Shown: positions 33,801 to 40,611 of the stretch, piece by piece
How the letters are laid out: the number at the start of each line of letters is the position of its first letter
Position numbering within the stretch: position 1 is the stretch's first letter
Assembly: GCA_036244855.1 (NCBI GenBank)
Contig: BQKZ01000455.1
Span: 1 to 64,000, forward strand
DNA from: Temnopleurus reevesii
Taxonomy: Eukaryota > Echinodermata > Echinoidea > Temnopleuroida > Temnopleuridae
DNA length: 64,000 nucleotides
Direction of reading: 5' to 3'
Made by a program: the position numbers and the translations under genes
Notes under the pieces: model-generated
Seen by the model: only the letters and a program-made list of their open reading frames with translations
The model's database searches: none
What the model was told of the DNA's origin: nothing

Positions 33801-36773
33801 GACGGCGACNGTTGAACATTTGAAAGATTTGAAAACTATAATTTCTTTTAACCAGATCACATTTCACATCTTCCCAAAGCCATCAATGAATTTCAAGTCC
33901 ATTGATATGGGACCAGGGTCCCATATCCTAAAGCTTTTCAATCGATCATACGATTGATATCAATAGCAAGTCGATGGGAAATGTACAAAAATTTGCAGTT
34001 GATTGCAAACTTGTTTTATGTTACAGGCCCCAGGGGTTCATTTTGCTCCTAAATTTGCACCCAGCTATTAACAAAGATGACAACCGCTCTGCAATATGCA
34101 TGAGGTCAAAATTAAAATGTGAATAATGCTAGAGCTGAGAATTAGCAAGAGCAAATGTGACAATGACCATATTCTCAGCCATTCACTTGTAATGAAAGCC
34201 TTTTCTGGAATGCTTTGTGTCTAATATGAATATTCCCTAAATAATGGGCTCAGTATGTGACATCTTTGGTATCTCATTAACACTTCATAACATCATTATG
34301 TCACTTTCTTTGCGCAGGTTCCCTTCCTATCACCGCTAGAAGGCGCCATTCACATGACGATGTCGTGCCACACGGACAGCCAGACCCATGCCGAGGGTTT
34401 CCTGACAATGTTTGACGACTGCAGTGGACTGGGCATGTGGCATAGGAGGTGGTGTGTCTTACACGGTGGAAACTTATCGTTCTGGAAGTATCCTGGAGAC
34501 GAGAAACGCAAGGTAAGAATGACATGGTGATTCATTAAATATAATTGCTATGGGAAGGCAGAAGGGAACCCATGCCAAGGGTTTTATGACAATGTTTGAT
34601 GACTGCAGTGGACTGGGTATGTGGCATTGGAGATGGTGTCTCCTACATGCTGGAAACTTATCATTCTGGAAGTATCCCGGAGACGAGACAAACAAAGTAA
34701 GAATATTATGGTGATTCATTTAAGCACTTTGGGGAGGCAGGAGGGAAGGCCATGCAGAGTGTTCTGTGAAGATATTTGATGACTGCAGCGGACTGGGTGT
34801 GTGGCATAGGAGATGGTGTCTTACATAGTGGAAACATATCATTGTGGAAGTATCCCGGTGACGATAAATGCAAGGTAAAAATATTATGGTGATTCATGGA
34901 GTTTTATACCATTTGCCTTGTATTGGGAAGGCAGGAGGGAACCCACGCTGATGGTTTTCTGAGGATCGATGATTGTAGTGGGCTGGGTGTGTGGCTAAAA
35001 CCTATGGTTAAAACCTATCATTCTGAAAATATCTCTGGTGCAACAACGGCAAAGTGAGAGTAACATTGTGATTCATGTAATTCACCATAATCTTTATCAT
35101 TATTGATTTGGGGATGAGGGATGGAGGAATTGCTGACAATCTTTTATGACTGCAGCCGACTGGGTATATGGCATAGGAGATCATGGTGCGTCCTACATGG
35201 TGAAAACCTATCATTCTGGAAAATATCCTGGGGATGAGAAACGCAAGGTTAGAATAAGATTGTGAAGTTCACCACAAACTTATCGTTTTTCCAGTGTAAA
35301 AGCTATCTCGTATCCACTGCACTAGACAAGCAGACCCGTTTTTGACCAGTATCATCATTTTTCCAGTGTTAGAATTGTACATAGGTCTGCAAAATAATAA
35401 CATGTTTGAATCTTATTCTCCCACCAGCCACCCATCGGCACCATCGACTTGAAGGCGTGCATCACCAGAGAAGTGAAGATGATCTCTCGTATTCACTGCG
35501 CAAGACCAAACACCTTTGAGCTCCAAACAAGTAGACCGGCCAGCAAGTCAGACAGGGACACACTCGTCTCAAAACACTCCAACTCATACACAGTCACCAA
35601 GTAAGTCCTTTTCTTGAATTATATCAAAATTGCCAGTGTTTTAACCATTGGAGTATACTTGCTGCCTTGAGCATTTCAGAGAGCAATGAAGGGAGTAAGA
35701 GTCGATCAATTTCGATCAGTCCATAATGATATAAACACTCCAACTCATTGGGGGTGTTGTTCAAAAGTTGTTCAAAACTACAAATCAGTTGCAAATTGTA
35801 ACCCGTATTTTCATTTGCGCATGATATGCACTTCTAACAAGATGTTCATGAAACAATGGTATTGATTGGCGGGGTCTGATCAACTGCAACTTGCGATCAA
35901 TTGCAACTTTTTAACACCACCCCCATACACCGTCACCAAGTAAGTCCTTCACTGATGATATAAAAGCATTTGTGCCAATCTAAATTTGTAATTTTATTAT
36001 ATATTTTTTTCAGAGGGAGTATGTTTTATTCAGGCATCAGTAAATATTTGGAAAATTGTTATGGCAATGATACCATTGGTCACATCATTTATACGTCCCC
36101 TCAAGCCAATGCTAGCTGGAAAACAACAAGAAACTATTTATAAGCTCAAGAGGTATGCCATTGTGTGTAGTATAAAGAATTCAGAACATTCACAACCCAG
36201 AACCTGGGGGACATTGCATTAAAATGTACCTATATTTTCATTAACCTGTTTTTTTCCCATTTCTTTGTATCTCTTCTTTCCCTTATGCATCTTTCTCTCT
36301 TACTCTCCTCACGCTCTATCATTCACATTCACTCTCACTTTCTTCTTCTTTCTTTATATTCTTCCTTGTTACACACACACACACACGCAATCTCCCTCTC
36401 TTCCTCTTTCCCCTTCTCTCTCTCTTTCTCTCCTTTTCTATCTCTCTCTCTCCTTTCTCTTTCTCTCCTTTTTCTCTCCTTTTTCTCTCCTTTTTCTCTC
36501 CTTTTTCTCTCTCTATTTTTCTCTCTCTCTTTCTCCATCTCTCTCTCTCTCTCTCTTTCCTACTTCTTTCCTTTCACTATCCTACCCTCTCTCCCTCCTA
36601 CCTCTTTCCATCTCCTCCATCTCCCCATCCTCCACCCATCCCCTTCCTCAAACAGACATCTCCTTTCAGCAGACACCAAGGAAGACAGAGTAGAATGGAC
36701 GACGTCCCTCAACAAGACGCTATTGGAGCTCAGGTTGTGGTGTAAGGATGCCATAAGACCAAGCCACGAATGA
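17322..36773 (+). CDS. ANLN: Anillin, actin-binding cytokinesis scaffold (17 coding exons)
   Basis: Coding exons: 17322-17339, 19442-19598, 19904-20020, 20683-20867, 21470-22540, 23984-24067, 24664-24784, 25507-25664, 26234-26434, 28812-29367, 29944-30123, 31071-31191, 31760-31916, 32380-32511, 33331-33525 (or 34318-34512), 35428-35600, 36656-36773. All joins keep frame and give about 1247 aa; human anillin is about 1124. Anillin links RhoA, F-actin, myosin II and septins at the cleavage furrow. Visible features are the N-terminal MDPLTE and KLLERARARRENLARKMAE, the conserved SVKSRLQRLADQRQDW and LAANINSWEDD motifs, a Ser/Pro-rich disordered region with seven SPxK sites (about 383-441), acidic stretches (about 545-700), an anillin homology domain (about 840-1100) and a PH domain (about 1115-1240). 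Exon duplication is rampant (see findings). Splice choice at the duplicated exons and at the internal intron-like segment 21663-21881 is uncertain. Confidence 0.96.
18626..18788. mobile_element. MITE, GGGGGTGTTTCATCAAGA family
   Basis: The left arm GGGGGTGTTTCATCAAGATT pairs with the right arm AATCTTGATGAAACACCCCC, and pairing continues inward (TGTCGCAGCGACAA against TCTGCGACA). It lies in anillin intron 1. A second copy, nested in another element, is at 41076-41232. Confidence 0.88.
18800..19334. mobile_element. Diverged relative of the 15581-16163 element
   Basis: The right half (GAAAATTCACAACTTTTGAA, TTTCGCAGTTTGTTAATCTG, ATTTTTCTTCATT) closely follows the right half of the element at 15581-16163. 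The end reads AGGGGTGGGTTCCCCATTAG. The left end is not well defined. It lies in anillin intron 1. Confidence 0.65.
19442..19598 (+). CDS. ANLN: Anillin exon 2
   Basis: Residues 7-58. Begins KLLERARARRENLARKMAE directly after a TTCCTTTTAG acceptor; this is the signature N-terminal helix of anillins. Donor GTATGT, phase 1. Confidence 0.95.
19904..20020 (+). CDS. ANLN: Anillin exon 3
   Basis: Residues 59-97, including SVKSRLQRLADQRQDW, matching the vertebrate SSVKTRMQKLAEQRRRW motif. Acceptor CCAATTACAG, donor GTAAAT. In the preceding intron, 19800-19860 has a short 'GCCTCCGCCACCGTAAGGTGG' type repeat. Confidence 0.94.
20386..20680. repeat. Polypyrimidine (CTCTCC)n tract before anillin exon 4
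   Basis: Nearly pure C/T for about 300 bp, running directly into the splice acceptor of exon 4. The long open frames on both strands here are compositional. Confidence 0.92.
20683..20867 (+). CDS. ANLN: Anillin exon 4
   Basis: Residues 98-159. Contains SRFAALAANINSWEDDTDH, matching the conserved RLANLAATICSWEDD motif in the myosin/actin-binding half. Acceptor CTCTCTCCAG lies at the end of a long pyrimidine tract; the donor is GTTGGC, a weak match. Confidence 0.94.
21470..22540 (+). CDS. ANLN: Anillin exon 5, large disordered exon
   Basis: Residues 160-516, rich in Ser, Pro, Lys and Thr, with no folded domain. A run of 30 bp repeats (22165-22320) encodes SPVKQPT-type decamers. The C-terminal end (KFAQAMALLEQG, AIAQRIQQRLK) resembles the helical segment before the conserved ERQKE motif. 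Acceptor CTCTCACAG, donor GTGAGA. Nucleotides 21663-21881 start GTAAGG, end TTTGTTGCAG, are 219 bp long (a multiple of three) and contain no in-frame stop. They may therefore be an optional intron (exitron); removal would delete 73 residues and rejoin G-K-V-G-T. Confidence 0.92.
22655..22811. mobile_element. MITE remnant in anillin intron 5
   Basis: Related to the element at 6929-7103: TCTCGTATAAGTCAAATAAT on the left, AGATTTGACTTATGCAAGGTTGACTGTA on the right. The arms are imperfect. Confidence 0.5.
22903..23078. mobile_element. Harbinger-like MITE, GGGGGTGTTG family
   Basis: GGGGGTGTTGCTCAAAAGTT on the left and TGAACAACACCCCC on the right form the inverted termini, with TTGCAATTGATCGCAAGTTG subterminal. 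TAA flanks both ends (22900-22902 and 23079-23081), a 3 bp target-site duplication. Other copies are at 35749, 39109, 44685, 46062, 46793, 60193 and 60549. Confidence 0.9.
23984..24067 (+). CDS. ANLN: Anillin exon 6
   Basis: Residues 517-544, starting EERQKEMALIKARWEGG; vertebrate anillins have QERQKELACLRGRFDKG here. Acceptor CGTGATTAG, donor GTTTGT, phase 0 at both ends. Confidence 0.9.
24509..24610 (+). CDS. ANLN: Anillin candidate alternative exon, duplicate of exon 7
   Basis: Starts after a CCATGTAG acceptor nearly identical to that of exon 7 (24664-24784). It encodes the same REEPVEEKEE...QETD.DTEEEEM acidic motif with about 85% base identity. The 3' end is altered: where exon 7 has GATG|GTGAGT, this copy has TCT|GTGAAC, a weak donor. 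If that donor is used the exon is 102 bp and in frame, adding 34 residues before exon 7. It may equally be a decaying duplicate. Confidence 0.45.
24664..24784 (+). CDS. ANLN: Anillin exon 7, acidic
   Basis: Residues 545-584, strongly acidic: REEPVEEKEELPQETDIETE then EEEMDAESNADAD. Acceptor CTCCATGTAG, donor GTGAGT, phase 1. Confidence 0.85.
25507..25664 (+). CDS. ANLN: Anillin exon 8
   Basis: Residues 585-637, including DDYMTEEDEIVPTHNQQEM and SAPTDDWLDDVDEK. Acidic and low complexity. Acceptor CATATACAG, donor GTAAGA. Confidence 0.88.
26234..26434 (+). CDS. ANLN: Anillin exon 9
   Basis: Residues 638-704, including NISDVLGDIDELIVEAEQAM; compare [20 protein letters not shown] in vertebrates. 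Acceptor TTTCCTTTCAG, donor GTACGC, a weaker match. The following intron carries a 1956 bp transposon. Confidence 0.9.
26548..28503. mobile_element. 1956 bp DNA transposon in anillin intron 9, long terminal inverted repeats
   Basis: TGAGGCTCGTCGCGACAAAA at the left end is the exact inverted complement of the right end. The inverted repeat continues for about 87 bp with three or so mismatches, through GGGCCCTTAAGCTGTTTACG, CGTACGCGGTAAAAC and TGACGTCAC. TA flanks both sides (26546-26547, 28504-28505). The interior is AT-rich with a (CT)n microsatellite at 27808-27855 and a (GA)n/G-rich tract at 26797-26840, and I see no transposase. It is non-autonomous; superfamily unknown. Near-identical termini suggest recent insertion or selection on the ends. 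Confidence 0.9.
28812..29367 (+). CDS. ANLN: Anillin exon 10, start of the anillin homology domain
   Basis: Residues 705-889. A Ser/Arg-rich first part (RSRRRSSSVGSIDS) and SLESYRSQQQQK are followed by STKEKIQMLMEEVSAQQSII and HQTSQALELIAATEE, which match the AHD opening [20 protein letters not shown] of vertebrates. Acceptor TATCTCTAG, donor GTAAGC, phase 1. Confidence 0.95.
29944..30123 (+). CDS. ANLN: Anillin exon 11, AHD
   Basis: Residues 890-949. Contains FPCRGSVTIKDIRLPLKTQY, matching [20 protein letters not shown]. Acceptor TTGTTTCAG, donor GTAGGT, phase 1 at both ends. Four partial copies follow within 600 bp. Confidence 0.95.
30178..30720 (+). pseudogene. ANLN: Four partial tandem copies of anillin exon 11
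   Basis: Copies at 30178-30268, 30320-30409, 30463-30551 and 30625-30720 repeat the second half of exon 11 (TGCAGAGGATCAGT, CAAGGATATCAGACTACCC, CTCATGGCTCTAGACTC). Copies 3 and 4 keep the GAG|GTAGG donor. Copy 2 has GAG|TTAAGT and copy 5 is cut after CTCATAGCTCC. None has the exon's 5' half with its acceptor, so they are probably not spliced. Copy 3 has GTAATGATC and copy 4 an internal deletion. Confidence 0.88.
31071..31191 (+). CDS. ANLN: Anillin exon 12, AHD (C2-like part)
   Basis: Residues 950-989. HHSFFVIVRCQEHVIATQIL then GDCLHFTNLVCL, corresponding to [20 protein letters not shown] and GDALTFTTTFTL. Acceptor CCATCTATAG, donor GTAAGT, phase 2. Confidence 0.93.
31760..31916 (+). CDS. 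ANLN: Anillin exon 13, AHD
   Basis: Residues 990-1042, NDLGSDFTIELLVYEMRGR then SKKAANSKHGWSLTPKKFK. Matches DVSNDFEINIEVYSLVQKK and the TPKRLLT segment. Acceptor AATTTTGCAG, donor GTATGA. Confidence 0.93.
32380..32511 (+). CDS. ANLN: Anillin exon 14
   Basis: Residues 1043-1086, including VRQNSFAMVGSARLTLASCQ, matching [20 protein letters not shown]. Acceptor TTTGCCCTACAG, donor GTTAGT, phase 0 at both ends. Partial copies follow at 32583-32607 and 32675-32749. Confidence 0.93.
32583..32749 (+). pseudogene. ANLN: Two partial copies of anillin exon 14
   Basis: 32675-32749 repeats the last 25 codons of exon 14 without amino-acid change (NSFAMVGSARLTLASCQLKK...), starts after GAGGGGGCAG and ends at AAAG|GTCAGT. 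It could therefore in principle be spliced in frame. A second remnant, CTCAAGAAATGCACCCTCACAAG, lies at 32583-32607. The lack of a pyrimidine-rich acceptor makes use of the first copy unlikely. Confidence 0.75.
32887..33047. mobile_element. MITE, GTTTCATAAAGCT family
   Basis: GGGCTGTGTTTCATAAAGCT pairs with AGAGCTTCATGAAACGCAAC. Inside, GACTGGTGACCCTT pairs with AAGGGTCACCAGTC. A second copy is at 40458-40611. It lies in anillin intron 14. Confidence 0.82.
33331..33525 (+). CDS. ANLN: Anillin exon 15a, first PH-domain exon (copy A)
   Basis: Residues 1087-1151, 65 codons, phase 0 at both ends. VPFLSPLEGAIHMTMSCH, then GFLTMFDDCSGLGMWHRRWC, VLHGGNLSFWKYPGDEKRK. Matches the VPFLSSLEGHIYLKI and WHRRWCVLSG...YPDDEKRK blocks that end the AHD and begin the PH domain. 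Acceptor CTTTGTGCAG, donor GTAAGA. An equally intact copy is at 34318-34512. Confidence 0.95.
33596..33716 (+). pseudogene. ANLN: Decayed copy of anillin exon 15
   Basis: Begins at GGGTTTTTTGACGATGTTTG and keeps the donor CGCAAA|GTAAGA. It lacks the acceptor and first third of the exon and has an in-frame TGA in the CTGCAGCTGACTGG stretch. Confidence 0.85.
33763..33810. repeat. Dispersed repeat fragment ending at an N
   Basis: Reverse complement of the block at 5560-5622 (CTGCGTAGCAGAATCGAGAC, TAGGCGCCGCTTTTTCCGAC). It stops at a single N at 33810, which may mark a collapsed or joined contig. Confidence 0.7.
33907..34034. mobile_element. Diverged MITE, CTGGGCCCCGTAA family
   Basis: GGGACCAGGGTCCCATATCC on the left, TTTTATGTTACAGGCCCCAG on the right, with TTGATATCAATAGCAAGTC inside. 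Matches the better preserved element at 45446-45598. It lies between the two intact PH exons. Confidence 0.6.
34318..34512 (+). CDS. ANLN: Anillin exon 15b, intact duplicate of the first PH exon (copy B)
   Basis: 195 bp with intact acceptor (CTTTGCGCAG) and donor (GTAAGA). By my count it translates to exactly the same 65 residues as 33331-33525 while differing at 26 nucleotides, all synonymous. Being phase 0-0, it could replace copy A without any protein change. Splicing both together would repeat 65 residues across the AHD/PH junction and probably break the PH fold. About 160 bp of upstream intron is also recognisably shared (CATCATTATGTCACT). Confidence 0.88.
34568..35247 (+). pseudogene. 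ANLN: Four decayed tandem copies of anillin exon 15
   Basis: Copies at 34568-34696, 34745-34874, 34940-35053 and 35125-35247 repeat the 3' two thirds of the exon (GATGACTGCAG, GGCATAGGAGATGG, ATCATTCTGGAA). Each ends near a donor-like site (GTAAGA, GTAAAA, GTGAGA, GTTAGA). The first is open and encodes a variant (FDDCSGLGMWHWRWCLLHAG). The others carry frameshifts or stops. All lack the exon's acceptor. Confidence 0.85.
35428..35600 (+). CDS. ANLN: Anillin exon 16, PH domain
   Basis: Residues 1152-1208, PPIGTIDLKACITREV then IHCARPNTFELQTSRPASK and DRDTLVSKHSNSYTVTK. Matches NPIGRINLANC, CARRNTFELITVRPQ and DRETLVSQ. Acceptor TCCCACCAG, donor GTAAGT. Confidence 0.95.
35733..35949 (+). pseudogene. 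ANLN: Duplicated 3' end of exon 16, split by a MITE
   Basis: AAACACTCCAACTCA (35733-35747) and TACACCGTCACCAAGTAAGT (35926-35945) together repeat the end of exon 16 and its donor. Between them sits a GGGGGTGTTG-family MITE (about 35749-35924). The exon tail was therefore duplicated first and the transposon inserted later. Confidence 0.85.
35749..35924. mobile_element. Harbinger-like MITE inside a duplicated exon tail
   Basis: TGGGGGTGTTGTTCAAAAGT to TTTTTAACACCACCCCC, same family as 22903-23078. It splits the duplicated end of anillin exon 16. Confidence 0.85.
36260..36650. repeat. Polypyrimidine tract before anillin exon 17
   Basis: CT-rich microsatellite with CTCTCTTT and CTCCTTTTT repeats and an (AC)n run near 36370. 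Open frames here are compositional. Confidence 0.9.
36656..36773 (+). CDS. ANLN: Anillin exon 17, end of PH domain and stop codon
   Basis: Residues 1209-1247. HLLSADTKEDRVEWTTSLNK then TLLELRLWCKDAIRPSHE and TGA. Matches [20 protein letters not shown], the C-terminal PH helix. The acceptor CCTCAAACAG follows a 400 bp pyrimidine tract. Confidence 0.95.
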
Positions 36774-36950
36774 AGATCCATTCTCGACAAATAGACTCTT
36801 AGAAAGTGAGATTAAAAAGAAAGAGAGATTAAAAAGAGATAGACCAAAGATGTCACAAAACTTGGGTTATATAACAGATGTTGGTGTGTAGCCTTCATAC
36901 CACTGGTCAAAAGAATACCAATTCTTTTTATAGAAATTCACATTGACTCA

Positions 36951-37175
36951 GCTCCGGTTGTGGTGTATAGATGCCATAAGACCAAGCCACGAATGAAAAT
37001 CCCTTCTCAAATAGACTCTTTGAAAGTGAGATTGAAAAGAGATACACCAAAGACGTCGCAAAACTTGGGTCATATAAGGAATGTTGGTGTGTATACTTCA
37101 TGCTACTGGATAAAAAAACAACCATTTCTTAAATGGAAATTCACATCGACTCGGCTCGTGATTATATATTTTCAT
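36951..37175 (+). pseudogene. ANLN: Tandem copy of the anillin terminal exon and 3' UTR
   Basis: GGTTGTGGTGTATAGATGCC and ATAAGACCAAGCCACGAATG repeat the last 13 or so codons and stop of exon 17. The similarity continues through the 3' UTR (GTCGCAAAACTTGGGTCATA, ATGTTGGTGTGTA). The copied frame has a TAG. It lies within the presumed 3' UTR. Confidence 0.85.
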
Positions 37176-38357
37176 GGTGCCTTGATGAGACTAGATATTT
37201 CACGATGGAATCCGACATTGAAATTCACCATATTAATTGCATCCTCAAGAGTTTAGATAAGTAATAATAATAATAATAATATAATGAGTGCCATCGTTGT
37301 ATAAATAAGAATGCAATTTACTTCTAAGAATTCTAAATATACCTACTGTACTATTATATTTCATTTGTTTGTTTGTAATTTTGTTATTAAATACCAAAGC
37401 ATTTTATTGTACTGGGCAAAAGGCTTCACATGAACAAATACTCTCAATAGTGTAGCGCTGGTATAAACAAGCACTTGTAAGCTTTTGGCATGTGTATGGC
37501 ATATAGTGATCCATAGTTGCTTTTCTTGCATTGTTCCGTTATAAAATGACTTGCCCTCTATTAGTAAAATTCTGTGCGAGCTTAGCGAAAATGTTACGAG
37601 TTTCTTGCGGACAGGAAAATGTGTTTCTATGTAGAGAATTATAACACTCCTAGAACATGTGTTTCTTGTAATGAAATGTGAGTATAGTGAGAGTGATATT
37701 AGACCATTGTATTTATTCAGTATATACATGTACTATTTTATGAATATGAATGTAATAATTATCGCATATTTTATTGATTGGTACATGATGTAAATCGGTG
37801 AGTATGAAATGTACTTAATACCTCCGTTGAATGTATGAAAAGTCCTATCATAATTTAGTTTAGATACTGAAGAACGCTGAATTATTTTGTTCTTCTGTAG
37901 GTTCATGGAGTAAATAGAATTTACATGACCCTCCCTCCCTTCCTTGTGTTTTATTCCCAGTATAGTGATGAGAGGGGGGGGGGGTCATAATGTTATCTCA
38001 TGGAAAGGGAAATTATGTTTATTTTCTTTGAATTTTTAAAATTGTCATTTATATATATTTCAGGAGCCATTTGTTCATGGTATATACTCTCCTGTGTTGA
38101 TCGATAGTAATTGCCACATTATTACCCTGGCTTTAGCCGTAGTTGCCATTGAAAGAGACTTGAGAGTTGGGACCAGTATATCACTCCTTCTCAAAGAGCA
38201 TCTAGAATTCCATTCACAGATGATGAATTAAAGTCTGCCTGCCACTGAATGATTAACAATTTGACATGGATTAAAAACTAAATGTAGTTCAGAAAATTGT
38301 AAAATATTACCGCCATAATTTATGATGAATTTGTGAAAAATGAACGAAATTAGGAAG
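37176..38357. other. Anillin 3' flank, no gene
   Basis: AT-rich presumed 3' UTR and downstream DNA. A G11 run at 37976-37985 and a fragment of the SINE body (ATTACCCTGGCTTTAGCC, near 38120) are the only items seen. I could not fix the polyadenylation site. Confidence 0.5.
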
Positions 38358-38899
38358 TACAGTGAAACCTCATCAAATGAAGGTCTTTGGGATCATGAAA
38401 ATGACCTTGTTATATCAGGAATCTCTTTATACAAGGGTAGAGGAACAATAAAAAAAAATATAAAAGGATCTGAAAACAAAAATCTCCTTGTTATCAGAAT
38501 TGAGGTACTATCCGTTAATTCAATTTTTTTTTATTTCAAATTGAAAAATTGAAAGCTAGAAAATTGACTCTGATCTTGATCAATATTCTGTTTTTAAAAC
38601 AGAAAAAAGCCAAATTGACAAATGAAACTCGTTTTTCATTATTTTAATTTCACATGAAAAATAGAAAATGGAACAAATTAATTTGTTTTTCTACATTTCA
38701 ATATTTCAATATTATATTGATGATGGAAATCGAAATGCACCTTCATTTTTCTGTTTTAAAAACAAATATTGATCGAGATCAGAGTCAATTTACTATTTTT
38801 CAATTTTTCAATTTGAAATAGAAAATTGAATTAACGGCTAGTACCTCAATTCATCAGGTATAGTTATGTTTAACCTTGCTCTAATGAGGTATCACTGTA
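38358..38899. mobile_element. Pogo-like MITE interrupted by a second element
   Basis: Outer ends TACAGTGAAACCTCATCAAA and TGAGGTATCACTGTA belong to the CAGT.AAACCTC family. The interior is split by the hairpin element at 38500-38849. Confidence 0.75.
38500..38849. mobile_element. Long-hairpin MITE nested in a pogo-like MITE
   Basis: The left arm TTGAGGTACTATCCGTTAAT and onward (TCAAATTGAAAAATTGAAAG, TTGACTCTGATCTTGATCAA) is repeated in inverted order at 38745-38849 with few mismatches, giving arms of about 100 bp. The interior is very AT-rich. No coding capacity. Confidence 0.85.
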
Positions 38900-39092
38900 C
38901 TGACATATCTAGCATTTTGTATGGAGAGGTACGCTATGTGTTGACGAGAATGAAAAAGGTAAAGGTGCAATAGGGAGCAGATAGTAACACAATGTGATGG
39001 ACGTTAGAAGAGAAGCGTAATATTAGCTTTAATAATTGTTATCTTATTTGGAGCACAGCTAGAGGTCTGCATCATTGTGCATCACAATTAAA

Positions 39093-39310
39093 GTCAACTC
39101 TGCCCTAAGGGGGTGTTGCTCAAAATCAATTGCACATCAATTGCAACTTTGCGAATTATAACATGCATTTTTATTCACGCACTATATGCGCATTTAGCAA
39201 GACGCGCATGAGGCAATGATTTTGATTGGCACGTTCTGATCAACTGCAACTTGCGATTGATTGCAACTTTTGAACAACACTCCCTAAGTCGAATCTGTTG
39301 GAACTGAAGA
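39093..39310. mobile_element. MITE remnant split by a Harbinger-like MITE
   Basis: AAAGTCAACTCTGCC and GTCGAATCTGTTGGAACTGA flank the insertion and resemble the two parts of the 6929-7103 element (AACTCTGCCTATTAGTCGTA TCTGTTGG). The inserted element is at 39109-39284. Confidence 0.6.
39109..39284. mobile_element. Harbinger-like MITE, nested
   Basis: GGGGGTGTTGCTCAAAATCA to TTTTGAACAACACTCCC, flanked by TAA at 39106-39108 and 39285-39287. Same family as 22903-23078. Confidence 0.88.
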
Positions 39311-40457
39311 AATAGAATCGGCTTCAAAAAATTCAACTAATGAGGGGTAAAAACTAGAAAATGTAAAAAGGAGACTTGGAAACTTCTGACTTTTATTATT
39401 ATAAGTAAATAAATAAAAAATATTGCGCGATGTTGACTGTCACACTCTGCGTATTAGTAGCAACTGGTTTGACATAATAATAATAGCAATTCTATTGACA
39501 AAGTAAATGCCATGAAAATATTTTAATTGAATTGTTCAAACCTGCAGTATAACTACAGACAACCTTGCAGAGGTCCAACCTGTTGGGGCTAGAGAAAAAG
39601 CTCCAGTTTAATAGAGAATATTATGAGGATAGAAACAATAGAATATAAAGAGAAGGGGACTTTTAAAAACAATTATTCGCGATTATTCAAATCCAACACT
39701 GCTTCATTGGTTGTCAATATGCACTACCAATATACGAGTCACTGGGTGTTGAATAAATATGGATATATCCAAGAGCTGTCGAGAGCGACTCAATTGTGAT
39801 GTAAAATGATGTAGTCCCCAATATTTCGAGGTGTGCTCCGAACAAGACTAATTTTAATAATCTACCAATGTAGTACTGATGCACCATAGAAAACTTATAA
39901 AAATGTTGATTATTTGATTGAATTCAACTTCTGAAATTGATTCCTGATGTGCTTACAAATTGAAATATAAATCCTCTTCTGTTCATTAATAGATCATAGG
40001 CATTAATATATCCAAATACCTGTACAGTTAAAACTTGTTGTAGAAGAGGTATTATAGAAATATATTGTGTTTATGCCAAGGTTGTAAGGAAATACAGATT
40101 TGCCAACCTTTCCAAAATATTAATCAGATATATTTTTATGTAAATACAGTGCATAATTTCCAAGTTAATGCCCAACCATAGACACTGGGTGACTACAAGT
40201 ACGGTGTTGAACGCTGGTGTTGGTGTTGCAGCAAAACTAACACCAGCCTCAACACCAAACTTGAAGTCTGTCGGTGTTTGGGGTAGACCTCACAAGATTC
40301 TCACGTATTTCCGGTCGTTTCTGTATCACTTCTGTAACCTGACCAACAGTGTTGGAGCTCGGTTTACGGACCGTTTTGCTCTCTCAACACCAACACCAAC
40401 ACCAAACTCCATACTTGAAGTCACCCATCGTAATTTTGACCTTTCATATTCCTGGAT

Positions 40458-40611
40458 TGTACTTCATAGAGCTGTGCATCACACAACTCTACGAACGACT
40501 GGTGACCCTTTCTTGCACTTAATAGTCCCTGGTGCTCAATCGCACCAAGGAACGGGTCACTAGTCGATCGTAGAATCCTGCATAGATGTACGCACAGCTT
40601 TATGAAACGCA
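40458..40611. mobile_element. MITE, GTTTCATAAAGCT family
   Basis: The right end CACAGCTTTATGAAACGC and the paired GACTGGTGACCCTT and GGGTCACTAGTC blocks match the copy at 32887-33047. The left end is partly eroded. Confidence 0.75.

Noticed and set aside
34318..34512. Second PH exon as an allelic assembly duplicate
   Set aside because: 26 differences in 195 bp, all synonymous, with decayed copies of the same exon between and after, fit ancient tandem duplication better than two haplotypes.
36265..36773. Long Ser/Leu/Phe-rich frames
   Set aside because: Low-complexity pyrimidine intron; only 36656-36773 in the anillin frame is coding.
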